In this document: one piece after another, positions 1-10,487 of the stretch | Numbering within the stretch: the first letter of the stretch is position 1 | Layout of the letters: each line of letters opens with the position of its first letter | Source of the DNA: an uncultured Lachnospiraceae bacterium | GTDB lineage: Bacteria; Bacillota; Clostridia; Lachnospirales; Lachnospiraceae | Reading direction: 5' to 3' | Assembly (NCBI GenBank): GCA_947652925.1 | Contig: CANTEW010000001.1 | Coordinates: forward strand, 1 to 64,000 | Length of the DNA stretch: 64,000 nt | Translations under genes and position numbers: made by a program | The notes under the pieces: generated by a model | Database searches by the model: none | Seen by the model: only the letters and a program-made list of their open reading frames with translations | Told to the model about the DNA's origin: nothing

Positions 1-120
1 TCGTTAAGATTTCTAACCGATGCACCGCATCGCTGTCGAAATCTTGCCTAGCACTGGCACAGATCAGACAAAGCCAAACTATGATCTCTGACTGGATGGA
101 GTACTAGAACGTGTTTTAAA
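1..120. repeat. Type A small inverted-repeat element, cut by the window edge
   Basis: Bases 1-50 closely match 57304-57352 (TTTCTAACCGATG and ATCGCTGTC blocks), and the stretch around 56-105 (CTGGCACAGAT, GGATGGAGTAC) matches 57392-57436. The right end, AGAACGTGTTTTAAAAC at about 106-122, is a variant of the terminal repeat shared by the other elements in this window. No coding potential is seen. Confidence 0.7.
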
Positions 121-233
121 ACCCCTTCCATAACATTTCTTTATATATCATCTATAAAAAACAGGTCATACCTGCCAATGTGTTTTTGCGCTATACTATG
201 GTCAAAAGTCCTGAAAAGGGGAGGGTGACGGCC

Positions 234-1580
234 ATGAAAAAGACATCTGTAAACACTGAGATCCATATGGAAAAAGGGCCGATCGGGCGGACGCTCCTCA
301 TCTTCACTGCCCAGATCCTGCAGCAGCTCTATAACATCGCAGACTGCATGGTGATCGGGCATTTTGGCGGCAGCTACGGACTTTCCGCCACGGGAGAGGC
401 GGGTCTGATCTTATCGGTCATCACGAACTTTTTCATCGGTTTCTCAACAGGGATCAGCTATATCACCTCCCGGCTCTTCGGTCCTTATGACTATCCAAGA
501 TTAAAACAGACCATCCACACCATGGTCATCCTGTGTACACTGGCCGGGGCCCCCTTCACCATGATCGGGATCTTTCACGCAGAGACATTCCTCGTCTGGC
601 TGGACTGCCCGGAAGCAGTCATGGACGGAGCGGTCCGATATCTGCAGATATGTTTCTGGGGGATGTTCCCACAATCGATCTCCAATACAGGAAATGCCAT
701 CCTGCGCTCCATGGGCAATACAAGATCCCCCCTGCTCTATCTGATCTTCTCTTCCATAATGAATATATGCCTGGATCTGATCCTGGTCATCAGATGTTCT
801 CTCAGGCTTGCAGGAGCCGCCGTCGCTACAGTGGCCGCTCAATGGATCATGGCTTTCCTGATCCTATGGAGATTGTATACGTTAGATCCCGCCTACCGCC
901 CCGATCTGCGTCAAAAGCCTCTGCCTTTCAAAGAGTTGGCTGAGATCATACACCTGGGCACTGCTTCCGGCCTGCAGGCTATATTTATGAGTATCTCTTC
1001 CCTGATCATCCAGGTCAGTATCAACCAATTCGGGGCAGATGCCATAGCCGGGATGGCCGTCTATGCCAAGGTAGAAGGATCCCTCTATTACCCGGCCTTT
1101 TCCTACGGCATAGCCCTGACTGGTTTTATCGGGCAAAACCTGGGTGCCGGATCTGTCAGCCGGATCCGACGTGCCATGCGCATGAGTACAGCCATCGCGG
1201 CAGGTTTTACATTGCCGGCCAGTCTGCTGCTGGTGGCCGGTTCCCGATACATTTTACTATGTTTTACAAAAGATCCGGGGATCCTTGCTCACGGGCAGGC
1301 AGCGATCTTCTACATCCTGCCCTGGTATTTCCTCTATGCAGTGGACCAGGTATACATCGGGGGATTGAAAGGGCTCGGCCATATCGGGTATCCCATGGCC
1401 TGCTCCCTCGTCTGTTACTGTGTTTTCCGCATCGCATGGTGCCGGCTGCTCCTTCCGATATGGACGGACATGCGGGTCATCTATCATTGTTACAACATCA
1501 GCCTGCTCCTGATGCTGGTACTCTTATGGATCCGGTATCATCTATGCAGCATTAAAGATTTTCGGGACCAAATCCCATAG
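234..1580 (+). CDS. MATE family efflux transporter
   Basis: Multidrug and toxin extrusion family, an integral membrane antiporter exporting organic cations with Na+ or H+. The 448-residue product has the expected pattern of hydrophobic segments and family motifs QQLYNIADCMVIGHFGG near the N-terminus and AVYAKVEG in the second half. ATG at 234 is chosen because GGGGAGGG lies about 8 bases upstream; the in-frame ATG at 180 has no such site. The first helix looks short: GPIGRTLLIFTAQILQQLYN lacks several residues that relatives have between the GPIGRTLL block and QILQQLYN, suggesting a small in-frame deletion. The 3' end overlaps convergent cdd by 29 bases. Substrate unknown. Confidence 0.85.
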   Translation: MKKTSVNTEIHMEKGPIGRTLLIFTAQILQQLYNIADCMVIGHFGGSYGLSATGEAGLILSVITNFFIGFSTGISYITSRLFGPYDYPRLKQTIHTMVILCTLAGAPFTMIGIFHAETFLVWLDCPEAVMDGAVRYLQICFWGMFPQSISNTGNAILRSMGNTRSPLLYLIFSSIMNICLDLILVIRCSLRLAGAAVATVAAQWIMAFLILWRLYTLDPAYRPDLRQKPLPFKELAEIIHLGTASGLQAIFMSISSLIIQVSINQFGADAIAGMAVYAKVEGSLYYPAFSYGIALTGFIGQNLGAGSVSRIRRAMRMSTAIAAGFTLPASLLLVAGSRYILLCFTKDPGILAHGQAAIFYILPWYFLYAVDQVYIGGLKGLGHIGYPMACSLVCYCVFRIAWCRLLLPIWTDMRVIYHCYNISLLLMLVLLWIRYHLCSIKDFRDQIP

Positions 1581-1968
1581 GCAGCAGCTCTTTCAGCTTA
1601 TATACCTTATGATCCTCCGTTCCAGTGGCCAGGATGATCTGGAATCTTTCCGGATCACAAAATTCCATCATCACCTGCCTGCAGACTCCGCAGGGCGGCG
1701 TGTAAGATGTCAGTTCCCCATCCTGTCCCCCCACCACGCAGATCGCCTGAAAAGTCCGCCGTCCCTCGCTGACTGCTTTAAAAAAAGCTGTGCGCTCTGC
1801 ACAGTTGGAGGGCGAATACGCGGCATTTTCCACATTACATCCCGTATAGACCGTCCCATCCTCAGCCAGAAGGGCCGCGCCCACCTTGAAATTGGAGTAG
1901 GGTGCGTATGCATATCTTAACTGCTCAGATGCCGCCTGGATCAGCTGCCGGATCTTCTCTCCACTCAT
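1552..1968 (-). CDS. cdd: Cytidine deaminase
   Basis: Hydrolytically deaminates cytidine and deoxycytidine to uridine and deoxyuridine in pyrimidine salvage. The 138-residue protein has the tetrameric-type zinc site: NCAERTA (Cys and catalytic Glu) and PCGVCRQ (two Cys), plus FKVGAALL and GCNVENAAY. Start 1968 is preferred over 1986 because GGAGG lies 8 bases upstream. It starts 14 bases after the udp stop, so the two are probably one transcript, with udp acting on the uridine made by cdd. Confidence 0.95.
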   Translation of the reverse strand: MSGEKIRQLIQAASEQLRYAYAPYSNFKVGAALLAEDGTVYTGCNVENAAYSPSNCAERTAFFKAVSEGRRTFQAICVVGGQDGELTSYTPPCGVCRQVMMEFCDPERFQIILATGTEDHKVYKLKELLPMGFGPENL

Positions 1969-1982
1969 CCCGCTCACCTCCA

Positions 1983-2759
1983 TCATCTCCTCCAGTCTTC
2001 CCGGATCAGGCGGCGGACCGCCCCCACCGCGATCTTCACCGCCCCATCCGTATCATGGACCACCGGGTTATCAAGTCCTTCTCTCTCCCGCTCCTGATTG
2101 GCCATCACAAGAAAACAGGACCCTACCCTGACGCCCAGGCTGCTGGCCGCTATGAACAGCGCCGCTGATTCCATCTCCGAAGCCAGGCAGCCCAGCCTCT
2201 TCCACGCCTGCCATTTATCCAGGAGCTCATACCCCACGGGCTTTCCCTCCGGGTCATGCTGTCCATAGAAAGAATCTTTGCACTGTACCACACCTATATG
2301 AAAGTCCCCTCCCTGCTCCTCTGCCGCTTGGATCAGTGCATTGACCACATGGATATCCGCCACAGCTGGAAATTCTATGGGTGCGTACTCTCTGCTGGTC
2401 CCTTCCATACGGACCGCGCCCGTGGCAATGACCACATCCCCGCTCTTTACATCTGTCTGCATCCCCCCGCAGGTACCAATCCGCACAAAAGTATGTGCGC
2501 CTGCCTTCACCAGTTCCTCCAGAGCGATCGCCGCCGACGGCCCTCCGATCCCCGTGGATGTGACACTCACCCTCACACCATCCAGATAGCCTGTATACGT
2601 GATATATTCCCGGCTGTCCGCCATCAAGACCGCATCATCCAGATAGCGTGCGATCTTTGCACAGCGCTTTGGATCCCCCGGCAGGATCACATACTCCCCC
2701 ACATCCCCTCTCCCCACCTGGATGTGGTATTGCTTCCCTTTCTGCTGCGAATAGTCCAT
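1983..2759 (-). CDS. udp: Uridine phosphorylase
   Basis: Phosphorolyses uridine to uracil and ribose 1-phosphate. The 258-residue protein shows the nucleoside phosphorylase fold motifs: LPGDPKR near the start, [17 protein letters not shown], and SEMESAALF contacting the ribose. Start 2759 follows AGAGGTG; the upstream ATG at 2810 would lie in the terminator stem of the neighbour. Its placement directly before cdd supports pyrimidine nucleoside salvage. Closely related purine phosphorylases exist, so substrate is inferred from motifs and context. Confidence 0.9.
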   Translation of the reverse strand: MDYSQQKGKQYHIQVGRGDVGEYVILPGDPKRCAKIARYLDDAVLMADSREYITYTGYLDGVRVSVTSTGIGGPSAAIALEELVKAGAHTFVRIGTCGGMQTDVKSGDVVIATGAVRMEGTSREYAPIEFPAVADIHVVNALIQAAEEQGGDFHIGVVQCKDSFYGQHDPEGKPVGYELLDKWQAWKRLGCLASEMESAALFIAASSLGVRVGSCFLVMANQEREREGLDNPVVHDTDGAVKIAVGAVRRLIREDWRR

Positions 2760-2792
2760 ACATGACACCTCTTTCTCAATATAAATTTTATA

Positions 2793-2827
2793 AAGACCCA
2801 CATCGTCCATATAGCCATGTGGGTCTT
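2793..2827 (-). terminator. Rho-independent terminator after the Na/Pi cotransporter gene
   Basis: Perfect 11-bp stem AAGACCCACAT / ATGTGGGTCTT (2793-2803 with 2817-2827). Read on the minus strand it is followed by TTATAAAATTTAT. It sits between the cotransporter stop and udp. Confidence 0.75.
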
Positions 2828-2850
2828 GTCGATCAGTCTTTATCCTTTTT

Positions 2851-4482
2851 TTAACTCTCCGGCTCTTCCGCTATGGAGAAGGCGATATTGGTGGCATGGT
2901 CAGAAACCCTTTCAAGTCCGGAAACGATATCTGAATAGATCATCCCCGACGCCGGCGTACACTCATGCCTGGTGAGCCTGTCTACATGGTCTTGCTGCAG
3001 CCGCCTCTCCATCTCGTCCACCTGGTCTTCCAGGTCCAAGATCTCCTGCATATGTTCCTGGTTGTTATTGGAGAACATATCGAGAGCATATGTGGTGATC
3101 TGCACGACCATGCCCAGCATTTCTGTGAGGCTCTCCCTTGCCTGGGCGCTGATATCCAGATTCTGCTCGATGCGCATCTGCGCCGCATCCGCCACATTCT
3201 CCGCATGATCCCCGATACGTTCGATATCATTGGCCACATGGAACAGACCGCCGATGCTCCTGGCATCGTCCACCGGGATCGTCGTCTGGTTCAGCTCCAC
3301 CAGATAATCTGTGATGGCTTCATTGAGATGGTCGATATATTTCTCCACTTCATAGACTTTCCGGATCTTCTTCTCATCAAGATCCAACAGGCCGTCCATG
3401 GCCCTCTTAAGATTGTCCACCGCCATATAACCCATGCGCTCCAGCTCCCTTGTGGCGTCAAATACCGCCGTAGCAGGAGAAAATACATTTTTTTCGCCGA
3501 TGTATTCCAGCTTCATGCCCTCTTCGCCCACCTGCTCTTTTCCCGGTACGATCCGATACGTCAGTTTTACGATCCATTGGATAAACGGGAACAGTATGAT
3601 CACTTCGACCACTTTTATGATCGTGTGGGCATTCGCCACCTCGCGGGCCGGATTATATCCGGATATATGTTCGATAAAGCCAGTGATCGGATCCAATGCC
3701 ACAGTCAAGATCAGCAATATGAGGATCGATCCTACTATGTTAAACAGAAAATGGATCCAGGCCGCCCTCTTCGCATCCTGTTTGCCTCCAAGGCTGGCCA
3801 GCAGTGCCGATACACAAGAACCGATATTGCAGCCCAGGATGATAAAGAAACAGATACTGATATCCAAAAGCCCCTGGCTGGCCAGCAGCAGCACGATACC
3901 CACTGTGGCAGAGGAACTCTGCAGCACTGCCGTGATCAGAAAGCCCATCAGAATCGCCAGATAATGGTTCTCCAGTGAACCCAAGAGCTGCGTGATCGTG
4001 GGGGATTCTTTCAGCACAGCCATGGAACTGGACATGGTAGACAGCCCCATGAACAAAATACCGAATCCCAAGACCACCTCCCCAAAACGTATGACTTTCT
4101 GGTCTTTGCAAAAACTGCTCATGACCACCCCGATCATCACGAACAGCGGCGCCCACTCAGACAAGTTAAATGAGATCAGCTGCGAAGTCACGGTCGTACC
4201 GATATTGGCGCCCATGATCACACCTGCCGCCTGCATCAGGTTCATCAATCCGGAGTTGACAAAACTGACCACCATCACAGTCGTCGCACTGGAGGACTGG
4301 ATGATCGCGGTAAACAACACACCCACCAGCATGCCCACAAAACGGTTTTTTGTAAAAAATTCCAGTACGCTCCTCATCTTGGCGCCGGCCACCTTTTCCA
4401 GACCGTCGCTCATCAGCTTCATTCCATACAAAAAGAGGCCCAGACCTCCCATTAGCCCCAGAATAACACTCAGTACTGACAT
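2851..4482 (-). CDS. Na+/phosphate cotransporter with PhoU-like tail
   Basis: NptA/YjbB-type sodium-dependent phosphate transporter, 543 residues. Two inverted membrane repeats each carry a QSSSAT signature ([11 protein letters not shown] around residue 62 and [11 protein letters not shown] around 190) and a matching GANIGTT / GCNIGSC motif. From about residue 345 a soluble helical region with [14 protein letters not shown] and [12 protein letters not shown] matches tandem PhoU-like helices, which in relatives couple transport to phosphate status. It starts just after ribF and may be read through from that operon. Full length for the family. Confidence 0.9.
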   Translation of the reverse strand: MSVLSVILGLMGGLGLFLYGMKLMSDGLEKVAGAKMRSVLEFFTKNRFVGMLVGVLFTAIIQSSSATTVMVVSFVNSGLMNLMQAAGVIMGANIGTTVTSQLISFNLSEWAPLFVMIGVVMSSFCKDQKVIRFGEVVLGFGILFMGLSTMSSSMAVLKESPTITQLLGSLENHYLAILMGFLITAVLQSSSATVGIVLLLASQGLLDISICFFIILGCNIGSCVSALLASLGGKQDAKRAAWIHFLFNIVGSILILLILTVALDPITGFIEHISGYNPAREVANAHTIIKVVEVIILFPFIQWIVKLTYRIVPGKEQVGEEGMKLEYIGEKNVFSPATAVFDATRELERMGYMAVDNLKRAMDGLLDLDEKKIRKVYEVEKYIDHLNEAITDYLVELNQTTIPVDDARSIGGLFHVANDIERIGDHAENVADAAQMRIEQNLDISAQARESLTEMLGMVVQITTYALDMFSNNNQEHMQEILDLEDQVDEMERRLQQDHVDRLTRHECTPASGMIYSDIVSGLERVSDHATNIAFSIAEEPES

Positions 4483-4496
4483 GATCCCCTCCCTAT

Positions 4497-5405
4497 TTAT
4501 CCCATGGTACTTTTTGCGAAAAACTCCTTTGCCCGTGAAACGTCTGTGCGCAGCAGCTGCTCTTTCAACTGCTGCAATGAAGCAAATTTCCTCTCATACC
4601 GGAGGAACTGGTAAAAAGATACCGTAGACTGCTCACCGTATAGATCTTCATGACAGTCAAAAAGATATGTCTCTACTCCAAGGAAATCTTCCCCTCCCAC
4701 TGTAGGTTTGTAACCCACGTTTGTGATGCCTAAGTACTCCCTGTGCGGAAATTTGGAACGGGTGGCATAGACCCCGTTGGGCGGCATAGATTTTTCTCTC
4801 GGCGGGATCAGGTTCGTGGTGGGTATGCCGATCGTATGCCCCAGCCCCCGCCCATGGACCACTTCCCCCGTGGTGGAAAAAGGATAGCCCAGAAGACTGT
4901 TGACCTTTTCCATATGGCCCTCATTAAGCTGTTCCCGGATATACGTACTGCTGATCGGCCGGTCACCGTCCATCTCCTTTTCCAGGATCTCCACCTGGAA
5001 CCCATACTCTTGTCCCATTTTTTTCAGATAGGGCGCATCCCCTTTCCTGTGATGGCCAAACCTGAAGTCAGAGCCTACTACCACCCAGCCGGCATGCATC
5101 TGTCCCACCAGGACCTGTTGGATAAATGCATCGGGCGACATGTGCATCAGCTTGCTGTCCATCTCGCATTCTGCCAGTGTGTCGATACCCATGTCCTCCA
5201 GAAGCCCATACCGCTCTGCCCTGGTCAGCAATTTCTTGGACGGTGTCTCAAAAGCACAGACAACCGTCTCGTACCCAGACTGGCCGATCTGCCGCACCCG
5301 GTTTATGAGTTTCTGGTGACCCCGGTGCATACCGTTGAATTTCCCCAGCGTGACCACACTGGGACCTTGCAGCGATAACTCTTTTCTTTCCCTCACGTAT
5401 TTCAT
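4497..5405 (-). CDS. ribF: Bifunctional riboflavin kinase / FMN adenylyltransferase
   Basis: Makes FMN from riboflavin and FAD from FMN. The 302-residue product has the N-terminal nucleotidyltransferase motif (HRGHQ and SSTYIREQL) and the C-terminal kinase domain (GIPTTNL, NGVYAT). Start 5405 has CAGGAGA six bases upstream; an in-frame ATG at 5432 overlaps the truB stop. Oddity: the normally conserved GxFDGxHxGH reads GKFNGMHRGH, with AAC for the Asp codon. Whether this impairs adenylylation cannot be told from sequence. Last gene of the rimP-to-ribF run. Confidence 0.92.
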   Translation of the reverse strand: MKYVRERKELSLQGPSVVTLGKFNGMHRGHQKLINRVRQIGQSGYETVVCAFETPSKKLLTRAERYGLLEDMGIDTLAECEMDSKLMHMSPDAFIQQVLVGQMHAGWVVVGSDFRFGHHRKGDAPYLKKMGQEYGFQVEILEKEMDGDRPISSTYIREQLNEGHMEKVNSLLGYPFSTTGEVVHGRGLGHTIGIPTTNLIPPREKSMPPNGVYATRSKFPHREYLGITNVGYKPTVGGEDFLGVETYLFDCHEDLYGEQSTVSFYQFLRYERKFASLQQLKEQLLRTDVSRAKEFFAKSTMG

Positions 5406-5428
5406 GGCTGTCTCCTGACTAAAATGGA

Positions 5429-6316
5429 TCATGGTAAAAACATCTTTACCGGAAAATATTTCCCAGTGCCTTGTTTTTGCTGGTAGATCCCTTTAAAGAT
5501 CCCCTGGCTGTCGTACACCCGCACCCACCCCAAGACCTGCGGCCCATGCCCTTTCACCGACAGCGGATTCCCGTTATCTACCAGACGGTCCTCCCCATCT
5601 GTACATGTGATCTTCGGATATTGGCTGAGCATCTGCTCTATACTGGTGAGACACTCCTGTACACGCCCTTGCTCCTGCAGTGCCTCCACCTGGTCCAACG
5701 TCAGCGCCCTCTCCAGAGAAAAGGGTCCTGTCTGGGTGCGCACCAGCTCTTCCATACAGCCGCCGCATCCCAGCTGCCGGCCGATATCATTGCACAGCGT
5801 ACGGATATAAGTCCCTTTGGAACAGACCACTTCCATAGAAACACGAGGGAGGGACATATCCAGTATGGTGATCCGGCGGATATGGATCGGGCGGGGCTCC
5901 CGTTCCACTTCTATGCCTTTCCTGGCCAGTTCATACAGCCGTTTTCCCTGCACTCTACATGCGCTGTACATGGGCGGGATCTGCATGAGATCCCCCTGGT
6001 ATCCCTGTATACAGCCGCGGATCTCTTCCTGCCCCGCAGAGACGTCACACTCTTTTACGACTCTGCCGGAGATATCCTGGGTATCTGTCTCTTTTCCCAA
6101 TAGGAGGACAGTCCGGTATGTTTTTTCCTTATCTGTCAGCAGGTCGCAGAGTTTCGTCGCCCTGCCCAGGCACACCGGCAGCACACCCACGGCATCCGGA
6201 TCCAGCGTCCCTGTATGGCCGATCTTCTTCTGCCTCAGGATGCCCCTTAACCTGGCCACTACATCGTGAGAGGTATAGCCTTTTTCTTTTTTGATATTTA
6301 TGATCCCATCCAGCAT
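5429..6316 (-). CDS. truB: tRNA pseudouridine-55 synthase
   Basis: Converts U55 to pseudouridine in the T-arm of tRNAs. The 295-residue protein contains KKEKGYTSHDVV and HTGTLDPDAVG, placing the catalytic Asp at residue 39, followed by the KTY and RRI blocks and a C-terminal PUA-like domain. Ribosome binding site AGGGGGAG precedes the ATG. It lies 10 bases after nrnA, in the order usual for Firmicutes. Confidence 0.96.
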   Translation of the reverse strand: MLDGIINIKKEKGYTSHDVVARLRGILRQKKIGHTGTLDPDAVGVLPVCLGRATKLCDLLTDKEKTYRTVLLLGKETDTQDISGRVVKECDVSAGQEEIRGCIQGYQGDLMQIPPMYSACRVQGKRLYELARKGIEVEREPRPIHIRRITILDMSLPRVSMEVVCSKGTYIRTLCNDIGRQLGCGGCMEELVRTQTGPFSLERALTLDQVEALQEQGRVQECLTSIEQMLSQYPKITCTDGEDRLVDNGNPLSVKGHGPQVLGWVRVYDSQGIFKGIYQQKQGTGKYFPVKMFLP

Positions 6317-6326
6317 CTTCTCCCCC

Positions 6327-7280
6327 TTAGGGTTCCATCTGTTCTTCGATATGCAGAGTCAGATTATTGATCACATCATGGGATGTCCCTTTGATCTCAC
6401 ACCCTGCCGCCCGCACATGGCCGCCCCCGCCGAAAAAGGAGGCTACCTTGTTCACGTCTATCTTCCCATTCGACCGCAGACTGACTTTATATTCCATCGT
6501 ATCCAGTCCATACAGGAACATGGCAACTTCTACGCCTTTCGTCAGACGGAGCTGACCCACGATCCCGTCAAGATCTTTCCCCTCTACGCCGTAGAATATC
6601 AGATCTTTTTTCTTCAGTACACCGACGATACACGCTCCATCCAGGAGCATGATACTCTCCGCCAGCACGCGGCCCATCACCTGATTCTGGATGTAGGTCT
6701 TCTGGTAAAAAGACTCGTCTATGATCCTGCTGTGGTCGATCCCCTTTTCCATCAGATCTGCCACGATGCGCATCGTCGCCGGCGTAGTGGACTGGTACTG
6801 CATGACTCCTGTATCGTGGATGATGCCTGTATAGATACAGGTGGCAGTCTGGAGACTGATCTTCTCCCTGTCCAGCAGCCCATACAGGACCTCACAGGAT
6901 GAGCTGACCTTCCCCTCTACCCGGCAGATATCCGCATATCTGGTATTGCTCACATGATGATCGATGCAGACTGTCTTTTTTGCTTTGGAAAAACATCCCG
7001 CAACGACCCCCAGGCGCTCAAGCGTACTGCAATCCAGTATGACCATAAGGTCATATGCCATCTCGGGGCCGCAGGCTGCCCGGGCTTCCTCGATCCTCGG
7101 TATATACAAAAAAACCTGCCCGGGCGGTTCCAGATACACATGGACGGTGATCGCCGGATGATTCTCTCTGATATAATTATACAATCCCATACAGGCCCCG
7201 ATGCAATCGCCATCGGGCCGGATATGCCCGGCGATAGCCATTGTCCCCACCTGTTCCAGGATCTCTCCTATCCTCTCCAT
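6327..7280 (-). CDS. nrnA: DHH-family nanoRNase / pAp phosphatase
   Basis: Predicted bifunctional oligoribonuclease and 3'-phosphoadenosine-5'-phosphate phosphatase. The 317-residue protein carries metal-binding motifs HIRPDGDCIGA (residues 19-29), VILDCS and DHHVSN, then the DHHA1 substrate-binding domain with GGGGHVRAAG. It sits between rbfA and truB as in many Firmicutes. NrnA function is by family and position; other DHH exonucleases look similar. Confidence 0.9.
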   Translation of the reverse strand: MERIGEILEQVGTMAIAGHIRPDGDCIGACMGLYNYIRENHPAITVHVYLEPPGQVFLYIPRIEEARAACGPEMAYDLMVILDCSTLERLGVVAGCFSKAKKTVCIDHHVSNTRYADICRVEGKVSSSCEVLYGLLDREKISLQTATCIYTGIIHDTGVMQYQSTTPATMRIVADLMEKGIDHSRIIDESFYQKTYIQNQVMGRVLAESIMLLDGACIVGVLKKKDLIFYGVEGKDLDGIVGQLRLTKGVEVAMFLYGLDTMEYKVSLRSNGKIDVNKVASFFGGGGHVRAAGCEIKGTSHDVINNLTLHIEEQMEP

Positions 7281-7311
7281 GCAATTCCCCTTTCCTTTAT
7301 ATGATGATCCT

Positions 7312-7668
7312 CTACTCTTCTTTCATCACCTCATCGATCTTCTTTGACATGGCGATACCATATTCAATGGACCGGTCCAGGATAAACTGGATCTGTGGTG
7401 TGATCCTCATGTTGAGATTGCCCGCCAGCTGACGGCGGATATATCCTTCTGCGCTCTTCAGGCCCTCCATCGTATCTTTCTGGACTTTTTCATCTCCCAG
7501 TACACTGATATACGCTTTGCAAGTCTTAAGATCCGGTGCCACCTCCACAGTCACAACGGAGGTCATAGCGCTGATACGCGGATCTTTGATCTCATTACTG
7601 ATGATATTGCTCAGCTCTTTCTGCACCTCTCCATTGACACGGACACTCTTGATGCTATTTTTTCTCAT
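7312..7668 (-). CDS. rbfA: 30S ribosome-binding factor A
   Basis: Binds immature 30S subunits and assists processing of the 16S rRNA 5' end. The 118-residue KH-like protein shows the family start (RVNGEVQKELSNIISNEI), DPRISAMTSVVTVEVAPDLKTCKAYIS, and the C-terminal RITPQIQFILDRSIEYG. RBS GAGGTTAATGTAG precedes ATG 7668, 26 bases after the infB stop. Confidence 0.96.
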   Translation of the reverse strand: MRKNSIKSVRVNGEVQKELSNIISNEIKDPRISAMTSVVTVEVAPDLKTCKAYISVLGDEKVQKDTMEGLKSAEGYIRRQLAGNLNMRITPQIQFILDRSIEYGIAMSKKIDEVMKEE

Positions 7669-7694
7669 TCTACATTAACCTCGTTCTGTCTGGA

Positions 7695-10487
7695 TCATCT
7701 CGGCACTTCCACCATGATATACGCCTCGACCTGATCCCCTTCGATGATATCGTTAAAGTCTTCCAGGACAAGACCGCATTCATAGCCGGCTTTCACTTCT
7801 TTGACAGCATCCTGGAAACGCTGCAGGGATGCAAGAGCGCCCTCATAGATCTGCTCGCCTTCCCTCGTCAGCCTCACTTTACAGTTTCTCTCAAACCGTC
7901 CGTCTAATACATAAGACCCCGCGATCGTACCCACACCGGATGCATGGAAGGTCTGGCGCACTTCCCCGTGTCCGATCACCTGTTCCTCGAAGATCGGATC
8001 CAACATACCTTTCATCGCTGATTCCACATCCTCGATCGCCTGGTAGATGACTTTATACAGTCTCAGATCCACGCCCTCCTGCTCTGCGACGGCTTTCGCC
8101 TGGGCATCGGGCCTGACGTTGAATCCTATGACGATCGCATTGGATGTGGAAGCCAGTGTCACGTCTGACTCATTGATCGCACCCACACCGCCGTGGATCA
8201 CTTTTACGACCACTTCTTCATTCGTCAGTTTCAGCAGACTCTGTTTCACAGCTTCCACAGACCCCTGTACATCTGCTTTGATGATGATCGGGAGTTCCTT
8301 CAATGTGCCCGCCTGGATCTGGTCGAACAGATCGTCCAGAGACAGTTTCGCCTTCGTATCCTCCAGAAGATGCTTCTTATTTTCTGATACAAAGGTCTGG
8401 GCAAAGGATTTTGCCTCTTTATCATTGTCAAAGGCTACCAGGATCTCACCCGCGTTGGGTACATCATTTAACCCGAGTATCTCCACAGGTGTGGACGGGC
8501 CGGCACTCTTGACACGACGGCCTTTATCATCCATCATGGCGCGCACTTTACCAGAGCAGGCTCCTGCCGCGATGAAATCTCCCACATGCAATGTGCCTTT
8601 CTGCACCAGGATCGTAGCCACCGGGCCTTTTCCTTTATCAAGCTCCGCCTCGATCACGAGACCTCTGGCCTGCCGTTTAGGATTCGCCTTTAATTCTGCC
8701 ACTTCCGCCACCAGGAGCATCATCTCCAGAAGGGTATCGATCCCTTCCCCCGTATGGGCGGATACCGGGACAAAGATCGTGCTACCGCCCCAGTCCTCCG
8801 GGATCAGTTCATACTCAGACAATTCCTGTTTCACACGCTCCACATTGGCGCTGGGCTTATCGATCTTATTGATCGCCACCACGATCTCGATCCCTGCCGC
8901 TTTCGCATGGTTGATCGCTTCTACGGTCTGCGGCATCACACCGTCGTCGGCCGCTACCACCAGGATCGCGATATCTGTGGCGTTCGCCCCGCGCATACGC
9001 ATAGCCGTAAATGCCTCGTGGCCTGGCGTATCCAGGAATGTGATCTTCTGCCCGTTGACCGTCACGATGTACGCGCCGATACGCTGGGTGATCCCGCCGG
9101 CTTCCTTATCCGTCACATTGGTGTCACGGATCGCATCCAGCAGGGATGTCTTTCCATGGTCTACATGACCCATCACACATACGACCGGCGGCCTGGGGAT
9201 CATATCCGCTACGTTTTCTTCTTCCTCGCGCAGCAATTCTTCGATCACATCCACCTTTTCTTCCGGCTCTGCGATGATATCATAGCCCAGTGCGATCTCC
9301 TGTGCCTTTTCAAAGTCAATCTCATGATTGACTGTGACCATCACGCCTTCCAGGAAGAGCTTTTTCACGATCACAGAAGGCTGCATCTTCATCTTCTCAG
9401 CCAGTTCACGGACCGTCATCTTCTCTGGCAGTGTGATCTCCTTGATCTCTGGCTTCTTCTCTTCCGCTCTATGCTGGTTCGCGGGCTTCTGCAGAGCTTT
9501 GGGAAGGCGCATGTTGGGCCTTCTCCCGCCATTCTGGTTGGGACGGCGTCCCTGGGTCGTATTCTTTGTATTTTTCGTGTTCTTTGTATTCTTTGTATTC
9601 TTATCAAACTCTTTTTTGCCTTTTGTCCGATCCCGCTCTTTCTTACTCTCTTTTGGATTCTTGGACTGGGCTTCTACCGAGATCATATCCCTGTCCCGGC
9701 GGTCCTGTCCCGGCCTTGCCGGACCTCCTTTCCCTCTGTTGGACTGACCGAATGGACGGTTCTGCCCTGACCTTTGGTTATTCTGGCCCTGGTCACGCCT
9801 TTGGTCACGGTTCTGGCTGCGCCCCTGGCCCTGGTTCCTTCCCTGGCCCTGATCACGCCTTTGGTCCCGGTTCTGGTTACGCCCCTGGCCCTGATCACGC
9901 CTTTGGTCACGGTTCTGGTTACGCCCCTGACCCTGGTCTCTCCCCTGCCCTTGGCCGCGTTCCTGATCCCTCCTTTGGCCTTGATCACGGCCGCGTCCCT
10001 GACCCTGGTCACGGTTCTGACCGCCGCGGTTACGGCCCTGCTGGTCGCGTTTCTGCCCGCGCTCCTGGGTGCGCATCTCCTGACCCTGCTCCTGATCCTG
10101 GTTATTACGCGGGGGTCTTGTGCGCTGTCCCTGCTGCTTTCCCTGACCATCACCGCCGGACCTGGCCTGGTCCTTTTGGCCGCCCTGGTCACGCCCCTGG
10201 TTCTGGCGGTCCTTGGATCCCCTGCGCTCTTTTTTCACCGCGTGCTCTTTTCCGCCGTCACTGGCGTTCTGGGCGCGGAATACACGTATGATATTTTTCT
10301 TCTTCTTGGGCGTCTCCCCTGAAAAAGTCCCTTTGCCCAGATCTTTCCTCACCACTTCCGCCAGACTTTCCTCCACAGTACTCATATGGCTCTTGATATC
10401 TTCCCCTTTACTCTTCAAAAATTCGATCACTTCTTTATTTTCTCTGCTCAATTCCTTGGCAAGCTCATGTACTCTCATTTTTGGCAT
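7695..10487 (-). CDS. infB: Translation initiation factor IF-2 with long low-complexity linker
   Basis: GTPase that delivers initiator tRNA to the ribosome. The 930-residue protein has the IF2_N domain ([10 protein letters not shown] and a second copy near residue 345), the G domain ([29 protein letters not shown]) and C-terminal domains ending [11 protein letters not shown]. Between about residues 65 and 320 lies an Arg/Gln/Asn/Asp/Gly-rich linker with near-repeats of [10 protein letters not shown]. Linkers occur in IF2 generally; this one is unusually repetitive and Arg-rich. ATG 10487 is chosen because AAGGAGG lies 6 bases upstream; it overlaps the end of ylxQ. Confidence 0.96.
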   Translation of the reverse strand: MPKMRVHELAKELSRENKEVIEFLKSKGEDIKSHMSTVEESLAEVVRKDLGKGTFSGETPKKKKNIIRVFRAQNASDGGKEHAVKKERRGSKDRQNQGRDQGGQKDQARSGGDGQGKQQGQRTRPPRNNQDQEQGQEMRTQERGQKRDQQGRNRGGQNRDQGQGRGRDQGQRRDQERGQGQGRDQGQGRNQNRDQRRDQGQGRNQNRDQRRDQGQGRNQGQGRSQNRDQRRDQGQNNQRSGQNRPFGQSNRGKGGPARPGQDRRDRDMISVEAQSKNPKESKKERDRTKGKKEFDKNTKNTKNTKNTKNTTQGRRPNQNGGRRPNMRLPKALQKPANQHRAEEKKPEIKEITLPEKMTVRELAEKMKMQPSVIVKKLFLEGVMVTVNHEIDFEKAQEIALGYDIIAEPEEKVDVIEELLREEEENVADMIPRPPVVCVMGHVDHGKTSLLDAIRDTNVTDKEAGGITQRIGAYIVTVNGQKITFLDTPGHEAFTAMRMRGANATDIAILVVAADDGVMPQTVEAINHAKAAGIEIVVAINKIDKPSANVERVKQELSEYELIPEDWGGSTIFVPVSAHTGEGIDTLLEMMLLVAEVAELKANPKRQARGLVIEAELDKGKGPVATILVQKGTLHVGDFIAAGACSGKVRAMMDDKGRRVKSAGPSTPVEILGLNDVPNAGEILVAFDNDKEAKSFAQTFVSENKKHLLEDTKAKLSLDDLFDQIQAGTLKELPIIIKADVQGSVEAVKQSLLKLTNEEVVVKVIHGGVGAINESDVTLASTSNAIVIGFNVRPDAQAKAVAEQEGVDLRLYKVIYQAIEDVESAMKGMLDPIFEEQVIGHGEVRQTFHASGVGTIAGSYVLDGRFERNCKVRLTREGEQIYEGALASLQRFQDAVKEVKAGYECGLVLEDFNDIIEGDQVEAYIMVEVPR

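Noticed and set aside
2965..3978. 337-codon plus-strand frame opposite the Na/Pi cotransporter
   Set aside because: His/Asp/Gln-rich mirror translation of a real membrane protein; no homology pattern.
8047..9168. Long open frame on the plus strand opposite infB
   Set aside because: It is the mirror of a GC-biased coding frame; the minus strand encodes the IF2 GTPase domain, and the plus-strand translation is Ser/Ala/Thr-rich with no family match or ribosome binding site.
9750..10050. Regularly spaced repeats suggesting a CRISPR-like array
   Set aside because: The repeats are codon-phased and encode the Arg/Gln/Asn-rich linker of IF2; there are no unique spacers of constant length.
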